Origin: Hymenoscyphus infarciens
Taxonomy: Eukaryota > Ascomycota > Leotiomycetes > Helotiales > Helotiaceae
Length of the DNA stretch: 64,000 bases
Direction: 5' to 3'
Assembly (NCBI GenBank): GCA_001414345.1
Contig: LLCB01000044.1
Span: forward strand, 1 to 64,000
Below, in pieces: positions 9,250 through 21,389 of the stretch (position 1 is the first letter of the stretch; the number at the start of each line of letters is the position of its first letter). The position numbers and the translations under genes are program-made. The notes under the pieces were generated by a model. It was not told the DNA's origin. It was given only the letters and a program-made list of their open reading frames with translations, and searched no databases.

Positions 9250-12200
9250 TATAATATCTTTTAGTTCTTTTAAGAGTAGTAAATTAGTTAGAAAAACTAA
9301 CTATATAAAATAGTAGAAAGAGGTTAAACTCTTTCTAGAAATTAATAGATTTATATTATATATAGACTTATCTATTACTAGACCTAATAAAGATCTATAC
9401 TATATAAATAGAGAACCTAGGTTAGTAGAACTTAGTATTAAATATAAAGAATATAACTCTAACTATACTAGAAATAGCTAAAAAGCCTTAGAGGCTATTA
9501 AGTCTATTATATCTATTAATAATATAGACTAATTTAAAGATAAAACTAGCTCTAATACTATATAGGCGTATATAATAGCTATATATAGAGAATCTAGTTT
9601 TAATCTAATTAGTTAATACCTAGATATAATTATTAAATCTAGCTAAATCTTATATAAGAACGTCGACAAATATACTAGTACTATATAAAGTATAGCTTTA
9701 TATCTTAAAGACTTAAGATATCTAATATCTAAGAGCTATATAGCTTAGATTATATTTAAAGGGCTTAATAGTAGCTTTAAAGGTTTTATATTAAGAAAAT
9801 ATAAAGAGCTAGGAAAAGATTTAGTTAAAATTAATATAGATATTCTTATATCTAAACTTATATTAGAAGAAGCTAGAATAGAATCTAGTAATAACTTAGA
9901 AGCTAATAAAGCTAAAAAAGCTAATAAAGCTATAAATAAAGGAAATAAAATTCCTATTTATACTTATTATAATAAGAGAGAATATATAATTTCTAAATAC
10001 TTTATACTATATATAGAGCTAAAATTAAATAAGAAATCTAATAATACTAGTAATAATACTAGTACTAATACTAGTAGTAGTACTAATTTAAAAAATAATA
10101 ATAATAGTACTTTAAAAGTATTATATATAACTATATTAAATACTTCTTATAAAGTATCTAAAGAAAAAGTATCTAAAGACTCTAAAGTTATACTAGACTT
10201 TAGTACTACTAAATATTATATATCTAATAAAGATTAGATTCTAAACTTTAAACCTATAAAAGGACTAACTATTAGTATAGTAGATAGAACTAAGCTACTT
10301 ATACTAAGAGTTAGTATAATACTAATAATAAGTTCTAATAATATTAAAATAAACTTATTAGAAGTAAATTATATCCTAGATATCGCTACTACTCTAATTT
10401 TAACTAAAGCTCTTACTAAGAGTAGCTTTAATATTAGTATAGATAATAAGAACGCTTATACTTATAATAATATAACTATAAACATAAACTAGGAATAGAA
10501 TACTTATTATCTTAATATTAATATAGATTATATAAAGCTTAAAAAAACGTTATATATTATAAAAATAAAAGAGCTTAATATTAGCTTATTATATTAAAGA
10601 TTAAATTATATTAATATTAATATATTATTAAAAACTATATTACTTACTAAGAGATATACTATTAATTCTAATAGTAAGAAAGAACTAGATAATTATAAAA
10701 ATTATTATAAAGGAAAGATAACTAAGAATATAAGTTATATCTCTTTAAGTAATTATAGCTTTAAGTTTTTAGAATATTTTAATATAGATATTCTAGGTCT
10801 ACTTAGAATTAAAGAGCTTTTAGACGAAATATATACTTATATATATATATATATTATAAAACTAGAGCTATATTTATATATATTATAAAGTATAAATTAG
10901 AAGCCTTTAATAAGTAAGTTAAAATAAATAACTTATTAAAAAATTAATTTAATAAAAGTATTAAAAGTTTATACTTAAATAATACTAAGGAATTTAAGTC
11001 TAATAAATAGGATACTTATATTAAAAACTAAGGTATTATATATAACTATACTAGTTTATATAGTTTTAAGTAGAATAGTATTATAGAAAGACTTAATTAA
11101 TATTTAATAAAATATATAATTACTATATATTTAGAAAAATCTATACTACTTTATCTCTAGCCTTATATACCTTGTTTTATTATATATATAAAGAATTAGA
11201 TATATAATAGTACTATAAAATCTATACTATATAAAGATATATTTAGTATAAGTTTAGATATATTATATATAAGTACTCTTAGATCTTTTTATTATACTTT
11301 AATATTAAAAGAAATAAGAACTAAAAACGTTAAAGGAAAACTAGCTAATAAGTTATATAAAGGAATATTAGTAGGTTAAGAGTCTTCTAATAACTTTCTT
11401 ATATATATACTAGAACTTAGGAAAGTTATTAATATATAAGATATTATAATAAAAGAAGACTTTATATATAAAAACGAATTTATTATAAAAGAAAATTACT
11501 TTATACTCTTAGAAGAAGAGTTTATAGATTAGGATTATTTATAAGAAATAACTAGTTATATAAATATATATTTAAAAAGTAATAGTCTTACTCTTATAAA
11601 ATATAAGAAGTTAAGTAATAATAATAATAATAACTTAAATAATAAAATATATATAAATAATATTAATAAATTAAAATAAGATAAATTAGAATAAGATAAT
11701 ATTATAAGATTAGGCTCTAATATAAACCTTAGACTAAGAGATAGACGTATTAATTCTATAAAAAGAGATATCGATGTATTAGAAATTAATAAGCTTTAAG
11801 TACTTATAGCTATATATTACTATATATTACTTACTTATTTAAACTCTAAAATAGAGAATAATAGTACTAAAAAGGTTATTATTAATAAAATATCTAATAT
11901 TACTATTCTAGAGCTTAAAATCTATAAAGAAGCTATAAGTAATATTAATTCTTATAAAGACTACTAGATTAGATCTATATAAAAGGAATTAAATACTCTT
12001 ATAAGTAATAAAACTTAGAATATTATTACTAGTAATAATACTAGTAAAGATACTAAGTTTATTAAGATAAAATAGGTTTATAAACTAAAAGAATCTAATA
12101 GTATAATAGAATTTAAATTATAATTTATAGCTAAAGGTTTTAAATAGTTATATAAAAGAGACTATATAGACTCTTTTATAAGAGTTATTAAGTAAATAAG

Positions 12201-13460
12201 CTAGAAAGTCTTATTTACTTTAGTACTATTATATAACTTTATAATATAGAAAATTAATATAGTTTTAGCTTTTATATAAAAGGATATAGATATAAAAAGA
12301 CTAAATATTACTTTCTTAGAAGGAATAAACAAATATTTATATATTCTTAGATTATATAATAATATGTTAAAAAATATAAAAAACTCTTTTAACTAAATTA
12401 TATATTTAGAACTCTTAAAAGCTTTTTATAGATTAAAATAATTAACTAGAATCTAGTTTACTATACTAGTTACTATACTTTTAGAACTAGGCTTCGAAGT
12501 ACTAAGTACTAATTTATATATATATCTAGACGACTTAGTAATAATTAGACTTATAAAAGAACTTATTAAAAGTCTTATTAATAAACTTAAGAAATACTTT
12601 AATATTAAAGACTTAGGTTCTATTAAAGACTACTTAGACGTAGATATTATTAGAGAAAATAAATAGCTAAAACTAAGCTAAGAAAAAGATATATCTAAAG
12701 TATTAGATAAGTACAATCTTCTTAATTATAATCTTATCTATATATTAATAGATTCTAAGATTAAATTAATACTAAATTAATTTTAAGCTAGTCTAGAAAA
12801 TATTAGACTATTTTAAGTAATAATTAGCTATCTACTATATATCTTTATATATACTAGACTAGATATTACCTATACTACTATTATACTATTAATATATATA
12901 TTAAACCCTTCTAAAGAATACTTTATAATAGCTAAGTATATATTAAGATATCTAAAAACAACTATTTACTATTATATTATATATATAATAAAAGATATAT
13001 CTAGCTATTTTATAAGTAGCTTTTATAACTCTAATTATACTAGTAATATTAATAATACTAAATTAACTACTAGATATATTTTTTACTTAGCTAGGAGACT
13101 AATTATATAGCGTTCTAAACTATAAAGTATTATAGCTTAAACTATAACTAAAGCTAAATATATAGCTTTAAATATAGCTTTAAAAGAATCTATTTATATA
13201 ATAGCCTTAGTTAAAGAACTAGGTTTTTATAAATAAAAGAAATTCAGTTTATATATTAATAATAAAGAAGCTCTATAATTAGGTTATAATCTTATATATT
13301 ATAAAAGAATAAAGTATATAGCTATTAAATACTACTATATAAGAGATTTATTAGTTAAAGAAACTATAGATCTAATATATATAAAATTAATAGATTAAAA
13401 AGTAGATAGCTTTACTAAAGTACTTAATAAAATAAAATTCTAATAATTCCTTATATAATT
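9250..13460 (+). pseudogene. Copia family B Gag-Pol, destroyed by RIP stops
   Basis: Copia landmarks occur in order on the plus strand: a Gag region (about 9.5-9.9 kb), a protease-like VILDFSTTKYYISNKD (about 10190-10235), integrase and linker (10.6-11.7 kb), reverse transcriptase with YLDDLVI (about 12528) and LGSIKDYLDVDIIREN (about 12612-12660), and RNase H toward 13.1-13.4 kb. TAG/TAA replaces expected Gln or Trp many times, so no long frame survives. The leader 8213-9249 is AT-rich and non-coding as far as I can see. Confidence 0.85.
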
Positions 13461-13562
13461 AGAAATAATAAGTTATATACTAACGTACGAAAACTAAAGA
13501 TTAAGACTCTTAACTAACGTGTTAAAATAACTTAAAAGGAAGTACTTATTAAGAGAGCGTAT

Positions 13563-13973
13563 TAGTATATAATAAGCACTTATACTAGTACTTAATTATA
13601 CTAGTATAGTATTATATCTCTAATATCTCTAGATTAATAATACGTAGCTTAGATAAATAGTACCTAATATAGATCACTAGTATCCGACGGACTAAATACT
13701 ATCTAATAAACTAAATACTATCTAATAGACTAAATACTATTCGACGGACTAAATACTATCTAAGTATATAGATTAAAACTATCTAATAGATTAGTTATAT
13801 TCGTAGTTTTAGACTTAGAACTATACTAGTATTAGACTAGAAGGCTAGCTATAGCCTATATATATATATATAGAGTAGATAGCTTCTTAGTTTTTTATTT
13901 AAGTTAATTAATTCTTTTTCACTTTTCACTTCTTACGTAATCCATTGTTGCTTTGTAAACTGTGACTAAACTA
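13563..13973 (+). repeat. 3' LTR of copia family B
   Basis: Pairs with 7799-8212. Its right end (CTTCTTACGTAATCCATTG, then CTGTGACTAAACTAAGA) keeps some TpG and CpA, so the two LTRs were mutated unequally. Confidence 0.85.
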
Positions 13974-14658
13974 AGACCTTTATAGTTAATAGATATACTA
14001 GATTTCTGTCTAATCCTAGTATAGCTTATTTTAGAGCTTTAGAAAGAATATAGAAATATCTAAATTATAAGCCTACTCTAGAGCTATACTATAATACTAT
14101 AGATAATAGACTAGACCTAAAAGCCTTTACTAATATAGATTAGAGAGGTTATATTATAGGTTGAAAAAGTACTAGCGGCTATATTATATATATTAATAAC
14201 TATATTATTAGCTAGAATACTATATTATAGAAAACTATTACTATATCTAGCTATAAAGCTAAATATATAGCTTATAAAGAAGTGGTTAAAGAAGTACTCT
14301 ACTTAAATAACCTAGTAGACTACTTTAATAAACTTATAACTAATAATACTACTACTATATCTACTCTTCTAACTAATAGTAAATTAGCTTAGAAACTAGC
14401 TAATAATTCTAAGTTTTATAAGAGAATAAAGTATATTAATATTATATATTACTTTATAAGAGAAGTAATAGATAGTAGTTGAATAACGCTAGTATATATT
14501 AGTATAAAAGACGATATAGCCGACGGCTTTATAAAAGGCTTAGATAAGACTAAATATAATATATTTATTAAAAGTCTTAATCTTAAAGATAGCTAAAATA
14601 TATATAATAATATAAGATAGATATAGTACTTAATATATATATCTACTTTATAAGAGAA
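13974..14658 (+). pseudogene. Copia family A fragment: end of reverse transcriptase and RNase H
   Basis: The plus frame gives copia C-terminal sequence: NRYTRFLSNPSIAYFRALER, then TSGYIIYINNYIISW and SSYKAKYIAYKEVVKEV, ending with a tail around DDIADGFIKGL. TAG and TAA stand at Trp/Gln sites. It starts abruptly after the family-B LTR and ends in a purine tract (AAGAGAA, 14652-14658) next to a family-A LTR. The integrase and most of the RT are missing between 7798 and 13974. Confidence 0.8.
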
Positions 14659-15146
14659 TATAATATATATAATAATATAAGATTAGTAAGTTAAGAATTT
14701 AAAGTTATTAAGTCTAAAATAATAAAATTATTATAAATAATTTATAACTTAGGCTATAGACTACCTAGGATTACGTGCTTAATCTTATATAGGCCTATTT
14801 AGTAAACCTAATAAGTATATTATATAACTACGTATCTATAACGTATTAGAGACGCTCTAGAGTAACGCGTTAATATCTAGACCTAAAATAAAGAATTCTT
14901 TATTTTAGCTCTTTATTTTAAAAGTATAAAGAAATCGCTGGATTAGTATAAGTCTACTACCTTAGTAGATATTATAAACTATAGACCTAATTCTATATCT
15001 AGTTCTATATACTAAGACTACTAAGCTTTTAGTCTATATAAGAGAGCCTTTAGAATATTAAAAAGATAAAAAAAAGGTATATATATATATATAATTCATA
15101 CATATTCACTCTCTAACTACTTTATCACGTGACTATTCTTATAAAT
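14659..15146 (+). repeat. Degraded 3' LTR of copia family A
   Basis: Reverse-complement relative of 1394-1901. It starts TATAATATATATAATAATAT and ends ATCACGTGACTATTCTTATA, matching TCACGTGACCATTCTTACA of the intact LTR. Differences are mainly C/T and G/A. Confidence 0.8.
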
Positions 15147-15149
15147 ACT

Positions 15150-16070
15150 TTAATTTAATACTTTACTTTAATAATAACGATAATAACGATAATAATAATA
15201 ACTCTTTACTATTATTATATTAGATTTATTACTTAGTATTAGACTACTAGTTAGTATTATAATCGACGTTATATTTATTATATTTATTACCTTAGTTAAT
15301 TCCACGTTATTAAATATATCTTTTATTTTTTAATAATATAAGTATATTTTAAAGTTAGACTTTTAATAGAGTAAAATAGAAGTCTTATAGTTATTATCTA
15401 CGTTATTACTATTACTATTACTATTACTCTTATAATATATACTATTTCTACGCTTACTTCCTAAACTAATATATATATTTTATAGTTTTTAACCTACTAA
15501 CTAACTAACTAAATAATCTAACTAATTATAATATTATATATCTATAAGAATAACGTTATTTAGATTAGTAGAATTAGTAGAAGTAGTAGACGTAAAACAT
15601 AGGTATTTAATAAACTAGAGTATATTACCTAAGAGATATAGCTATATAATATATACCTAATATATAATTTTAATCTTTTTTTAGTATATTCTCTAGTAAT
15701 TTTAAATAGTTTTTAATACTAATTTAATACTACTCTACTACTAAGTTAATACTAGGTTAAAGTAAGTCTAGAATTAAGTTAAACTAGTTTAAGATAGGTC
15801 TAATACTAACTTAACGCACCTAACCTAGTTTAAGTTAGTTTAACTTACTAGAACGAGTTAAATTTTACTATTATAAATTAACTTAAACTAGTTTATTATA
15901 ACTTACTTTAAACTAGCTTTAAAGTAGCTTATAAATTACTTAATTAAGTCTTAAACTACTTTAATCTCTTTTATAAACTAGCTTAAAGACGCTTTTAGAA
16001 TTAGTCTAAATCACTTTTGAACCTGATTTAACTCTAACTTAAAACCCTCGCTAGTTAGTAGTAAAGTATA
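15150..16070 (+). repeat. Repeat R1, fourth copy, RIP-mutated
   Basis: Follows the left arm (2800-3809) in order: the AACGATAATAACG tract, TATTACCTTAGTTAATTCCACG, AACTAACTAACTAA, TATAAGAATAACGTTATTTA, and the inner end AAAACCCTCGCTAGTTAGTAGTAAAGTA at 16043-16070. It lies directly after the family-A LTR. Confidence 0.8.
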
Positions 16071-17213
16071 CTAGTACGATATACTATAGAGGTCTATATA
16101 ACTTTAAGAAGATAAGAGCTATATACTAACTTAAGATTAGAAGTAATAATTATAGTAGTTATTCTATATAGTTTATATATATATATTTAAATTAAGAGAA
16201 TTACTAGAAGAGATAAAAAACTACTAATACTAGTAATAGTATAATTAGAAGAAGCTTAGATAGTATAAATAGAAGTAAAAGACTAGAGAGGTCTTTATAA
16301 CTATAGAATAGATTCTCTACTATTTATAATTATTATATATAGATATTTAATATATATTTAATAGTATATAAAATAAAGTAGTATAAATATCTCTAGAGAA
16401 GTATAGAACTATAGAGTAGAGAGAATAGCGAATAGAACTAGAAGACCTAGATTATATATATATTTAAAGAAGGTCTTATATAAAATAGTATATTAGAAGA
16501 CGATTCTTATTATTCTTATATAAGAGAGAGCTAACTAAGCTCTTAAAAAAGCTATTATAATATACTAAACGAGATATTTAGAAGAAATAATATTAAAACC
16601 GTCCTACTTTAGAGTCTATTTAGCTTATATCTTTTAATAGATAGTTAGAAATATTCTTACTAAAAATGAATTAAATAATAACTAAATAATTTAAACTATC
16701 CGCTTTTTTTAAATACTAAGTAAGTTATTTAGCTCGTACTTTAGTTAGATCATCTAATATATATATAAAAGATATTTCTTATTAAAAAGTATAATTATTT
16801 ATTAATTCTACTACTAGTACTAGTAGTATCGATATTACTAAAAATGCGAGCTTTTAACTATAAGCGAGACGACTATATAAACTATATAGAATAGATTATT
16901 AGTATAAATACTAGCGGCGTGATATAAAACAGCACCTCGTATATTCTATCGAATAATTATATCTAAACTTATTAAGTGCTACTGACGTTATTATACAGAA
17001 TCGCGTTTACTTAGGTCGAGAAAATATATATTCTATAAAAAACACGAAAAAAGTATACCGCTTTTCTAGGTTATCTCTCTTAAACTGATTTATAAATGAT
17101 ATAGAAGATAAAGGGTGGTAAGCGAGGTATTAATGATTAAAATCGTGTTTGTAGTCTTATTTTGCTTGCTTCGAAGTTATCTCAAATTATAGAGAGCACG
17201 ATTATGTTCTCCT
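16071..17213. other. AT-rich transposon debris and island boundary, no gene seen
   Basis: TA-rich RIP sequence to about 17040. Composition then recovers (TpG and CpA reappear) over roughly 17040-17110, marking the left edge of the gene island. The last part, up to 17213, is the 3' flank of the GH43 gene. Confidence 0.6.
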
Positions 17214-18998
17214 TCATTCGAACTTGGCGTGCTTGAAGTCAGCGGGCACAAGACAGCCTTCCATTTCCCCAAAAGCGTATATTCCCAGCATCATTCCAGT
17301 GAACGCTGCACCAATTGGAGGATCGGTAGTCATGTCTTCTGTTGGAATTCCGCCAAGCCATATTGCATTGGTAACTTCCTCCATGTCCCTGTCCTCACTG
17401 AACTCAACGAAGCCAAACTCGTATTTCTCGTTCGAGCACCGAATGATAAATTCTACATCGGATACCTCATTCTTTAGAGGAATTTCCACCTCTTTTGCAG
17501 CTGCTGGTCTGAAGCGTATGATACGTTGATTTGAATCGCGGGAAGACAATCGAATTCCGATGCTGCTATACGTGAAATAATTCCACCACAGCACCGTGCC
17601 AGATTCTGTGTTTGACGAGATGGGTTGGAATGATAGCCGGGTCGACCAGGCACCACTTCGTGCTGTTTGTTTGCGTAGAAATAAGGTCGAACATGTTGGT
17701 ATGCTAAGAGTGTATGGGCTTCCCCAAAGCCGGAGGACCCCTGGCTTTTCGGAAAGAGAGTAATCTAATTTTGTCGGCGTGTCTGTGAGAACAATTAGCA
17801 AGCTGTGTTTGAACTGAACTGAGACTCTTACTCTTTCGATACCACCCAAGACCGAGTTCTGGTCCAGTAAAGTCGTCACACCATGCGATTGGTCTTTCAT
17901 AAGAGTACAATCCTGGTGCTGACGATTGGAGGGCAATCTTTTCACCCCCATTTATCACTGGCCAGTCATCTACCCAAGTCATAGGAGCCAAGAAGCTTTC
18001 TCGTCCTAGATTTATTTTCAGCATTGATACCAACGAAGTCTCACCATTTGTCTTACCGAAAACAGAAGTCTTGAAACTATCATGTTTTTTCAGAGGCCTG
18101 ACACCAAGCATAACAGCCCACCAATTTCCCTTTTCATCCTCGACAATATCAGCATGACCGGTGTTCTGCACATCATCCTCGATACCATTTCTCCATAACG
18201 GATTATTTGAAGCAAGTTCCCAAGGTCCAAATGGTCCCTTTTCCGACCTGCTTACCCATTCGCAATGCCCGGATTCTGTACCGCCCTCTGCTGTAAAAAG
18301 ATAGTAAAACCTCCCTCTTTTAAGAACATGAGATCCCTCCGCTATCCCAGAGGCAGAATCACGGAGAAGTTTTGGTTGAGAAGTGGATCTCCCTGTTTTC
18401 AGATCGACAGTACAGATATGAATGGCAAAATCTTTGATAGGTGGAGTGACGGGTGTCCGATGGTGCTTCCGGTATGTGGTGGATAGATAAACTGTACCAT
18501 CGTCATCCCAAAACAACTTTCAGGTGTTAGCTTTTGTAGACGAAGGGCTATTTCGGGAAGTTGCGATATAGAAATCCATCTTACATCCTGATCAAACCCA
18601 CAAACATCAAAAAACACCGGCTCACTCCAATTTCCACTCCAAATATCCTCAGTCTTCACATAAAAACCCCTCGGCCAAACTCTATCATCATCCTGTGGTC
18701 TATATCTGTCAAAACAAGCTGTGATAACGTAAAATACACCATCGTGCTCACGGAGCGTAACTGCCCAGATTCCCCCACCTGGTTCAGGCGTGCGAATATC
18801 AAGCTGACTTCTCCTCGTGAGAGCATGTCCGATGAGTTCCCATTTAATCAAATCTTTGCTGTGATATATTGGGACTCCGGGGAAGTACTCGAAGGAAGAT
18901 GTTACGAGGAAATAATCCAAGCCGGTTCGGATGATTGAGGGGTCTGGGTTGAAACCTCCCCCGCCTAGCATGATTGGGTTGTTGTAAGTTGAAGTCAT
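17214..18998 (-). CDS. Glycoside hydrolase family 43 protein (beta-xylosidase / arabinofuranosidase type), intracellular
   Basis: Three exons: 18998-18585, 18516-17832 and 17782-17214 (introns 68 and 49 nt, GTAAGA/AAG and GTAAGA/CAG, branch points CTAAC and CTAAT), giving 555 residues. The first intron restores the conserved GFDQD-LFWDDDG. The GH43 catalytic triad is visible: base Asp19 in FNPDPSII, modulator Asp136 in GFDQD, and acid Glu198 in AEGSHV. The five-bladed propeller covers roughly 1-320 and a C-terminal concanavalin-like GH43_C2 domain about 340-555 (ELGLGWYRKNTP, LRLWGSPYTL). Enzymes of this family release xylose or arabinose from xylo- or arabino-oligosaccharides. No signal peptide is present, so action on imported oligosaccharides in the cytosol is inferred; exact substrate is not predictable. 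The gene stands alone between RIP debris and a HET relic. Length is typical of the family. Confidence 0.93.
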
Positions 18999-20253
18999 TT
19001 TATTGTTTCAGCGCTTCTGATATTTGGTGCTGTTTCCAAATTGGAGAAGCTGTATCTTTATATGTAGGTCAATTTTTGGAAGCTGTCGCTGATTTGTGGA
19101 AATGAAATTTTTGCGTCTTGTTAGCTTGGTAGATGTGCCAATTGATCAATTCGGTCCAAAAAGAAACACATCCATATATTACGGATTCTGGAAACCGAGT
19201 AACTCCAATGAGTTGGTTCAACTCCTGTTATGGAGTTGTTACGTTGGGGGGAAATCTTGAGCGGAGCCGTTCATGAGGACGCACACGTGACTTAGACTTT
19301 CAACCAGTCGGGGAAAAATCGGTAGACCAAACAGTATAACTATTGACAGAAGCCATTATTTTGAATCTCTCTCACGTGGCATTTCATCTTGGGATTAGCG
19401 CGGGATTAAGTGGGACATGGCTCTTCGTCCTTCAGCAACCTTTTGTTTTAGAGGTCTCCTTTCACATCCCACGGTGCTAGTTTGGTCCGTCTATTGAAAA
19501 GAGGCAAAAGGACAAGTCCCTACGAATTGTTGCGTTTGAGCCGACCGAGTGGTTGACATAGATCCCCCCGCCGATTATAGAGACAACTTTTCAGCATCTC
19601 GGCCTAGATATCTTCTAAGTCGCAAACTCGCAGAAGTCTAGGACTTTCTACAATTAGGAGAACGTACCAGAGAGCTACATCATCTATAAGCACGCCTATC
19701 ACATATATATACACCGTTTTTCTTCTACGCACGGGCATTATTAGTAGCCAGTGTAGAGAATTAGTATAGTTCTTAATTTAGTAAGTTTCAAGATTTTTTA
19801 AAAACTATAGTTAGTTTAGTTTTGTCTAATAAAATTACATAGTTCTTAACTATATATAAACTATATATAGTAGAGTATTTTAGACGTCTAATTTTAGGAA
19901 AGACAAAAAAAGAGGTTAATCTAAAAGATTAATACTAATATTCAACGACATACTATATTTTTAGAGGTTTTTCTAAGTATAGCTCTTTTTAATATAATTT
20001 CATAAAACCATAATAGTTCATATAGTTAGTTTTACTCTTTTATTACTTAGTTCTTTTAAATTTCTTAAAACTATGAGCTGTTTTGGAAGCTTGAAAACCG
20101 TACTAAAACTATAATACTGTTGGCGGCAGCCTGGAAAGTACCCCAGTTTTCTGTTTGGTTACAGAGATTCTGTTAACGCCATGTATACTTATTTTATTTT
20201 CCCTCGGAGAATCACCAAGGCGGATTCATAGCACCATCAGCTGCCAAGGGTAG
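18999..20253. other. Upstream region of the GH43 gene with an embedded RIP-mutated remnant
   Basis: A TATA-like stretch (CATATAAAGATA on the minus strand, about 19051-19062) lies roughly 55-65 nt before the GH43 start. GCGGGG at about 19566-19571 (minus strand) fits the loose CreA consensus but could be chance. Bases about 19745-20090 are TA-rich and nearly free of CpA: a short transposon or solo-LTR remnant inside the island. No gene is seen. Confidence 0.5.
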
Positions 20254-20895
20254 AAAGACTTCCTTATCCCCGTTTTCATACCACTCACCTTGAACTTCTT
20301 CCAAAGGGCCCTATTTACTTGGCTCTATCATGACAACCTTCGTGGAAGCAGATTGCACAGCATGATGCAACATGGTAGATTTAGAAGCAAGGGGTATGCA
20401 CGATCTCCTTTCGAGATGGTTGATGGGAAGACGATGATGGACGCGATCAAGGACCTCAAAGACAAGCTCGAAGGTCTGGGCATGGACTACGATATAGAGG
20501 GAGCTAGTCGCTGTGTCGGAGAGTTTGATCAACTATCAACTATATACCCGGTGGATTTCAGGAATGTCCACGTCCAAAATCGGATGGGATAAGAGGTCCG
20601 TCTTGGTCCTGGGCTGCTGTTGACGGCCCCATTTCTCTTCCTTACCGGGACAGTAACCCGAAAAGCGACCCGTGGATATTGTTGGCAGATGTTGTGTCAG
20701 ACCTCCTTGACTGGCGATCAATTCGGGCATGTCAAAGGTGGCATTTTACGTATCCACAGGTCAGTCCACAGGTCACTAGGTGTGATGAAGCTGCTTCATC
20801 CGGTGTCCCAATCTCATGCTTCCCGGACGAGGAAGAATATGGTCCTCAACCTAAAAAGTAAGCAACACCATACCCTAAAAACTTACAGTTCATGA
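20254..20895 (+). pseudogene. Broken HET-type (heterokaryon incompatibility-like) gene fragment
   Basis: No single frame covers this stretch, but familiar C-terminal HET-protein pieces appear in order in alternating frames. A first frame (open 20254-20592) ends in VDFRNVHVQNRMG. After TAA at 20590, the next frame reads RGPSWSWAAVDGPISLPYRD (compare the widespread RAPSWSWASVDG motif) and continues to DPWILLADVV. The original frame then resumes with LTGDQFGHVKGGILRI, the usual following block. Frame changes fall near 20585-20595 and 20700-20715, with no plausible intron borders. The N-terminal HET domain proper is not visible upstream. Composition is normal, so small indels rather than RIP broke it. 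HET proteins trigger incompatibility and cell death when differing nuclei meet. The first 80 residues do not match anything I recognise. Confidence 0.6.
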
Positions 20896-21389
20896 CGACC
20901 TAAACCCCCAGCCTCTCAGTCTCCCATGCTCCTTTGCAATAACAACCACAAAAAAGAAAGTCCCTACCAGGTAACTCTAACTCAAAAGTTGGCTATCACA
21001 AGAGCAAAGCAAAAACAGACCAAGAAGAAGTCGGCAACCCGTCATTGCATCACCCACCTCACACCACAATTCACCCCAAACCCCCAACTCAACTACGCAC
21101 ACCAAACACACCAAACCCAAGAACCAACCCAAATTTCAAGCATCACAATTATCAAGTCACCCACTAAAAAACCACCCATCAACATAAAATACCCTCAATT
21201 TCAACTTCCAAACACCCGCTAACCAAACACCTAACTTACATCCATTGGAACTCCATAATTTGAATGCTCGAGTCTAATCAATAATCAAAAAAATGTCCAA
21301 AAAAGACAACAGTGTCCAACCAAAACATAAAACTCACATACATCAAGTCATGCCTCATCTCTACTCCCACCACACAAACCACATTCACA
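20896..21389. other. CA-rich intergenic region downstream of the Yvc1-like gene
   Basis: Strongly A+C-rich on the plus strand (long AACCCAA/CACCAC runs), probably the 3' untranslated part of the minus-strand channel gene. Plus-strand ORFs at 20926-21222 and 21312-21698 are compositional or antisense shadows. Confidence 0.5.

Larger units (their letters stand above)
7799..13973 (+). mobile_element. Copia LTR retrotransposon, family B, complete but RIP-inactivated
   Basis: Two LTRs (7799-8212 and 13563-13973) flank about 5.35 kb of internal sequence with copia domains on the plus strand. A purine-rich tract (AAAAGGAAG, then AAGAGAGCG, about 13536-13559) precedes the 3' LTR. No simple target-site duplication joins the two flanks, so it is not a clean insertion into one family-A copy. 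Confidence 0.85.
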
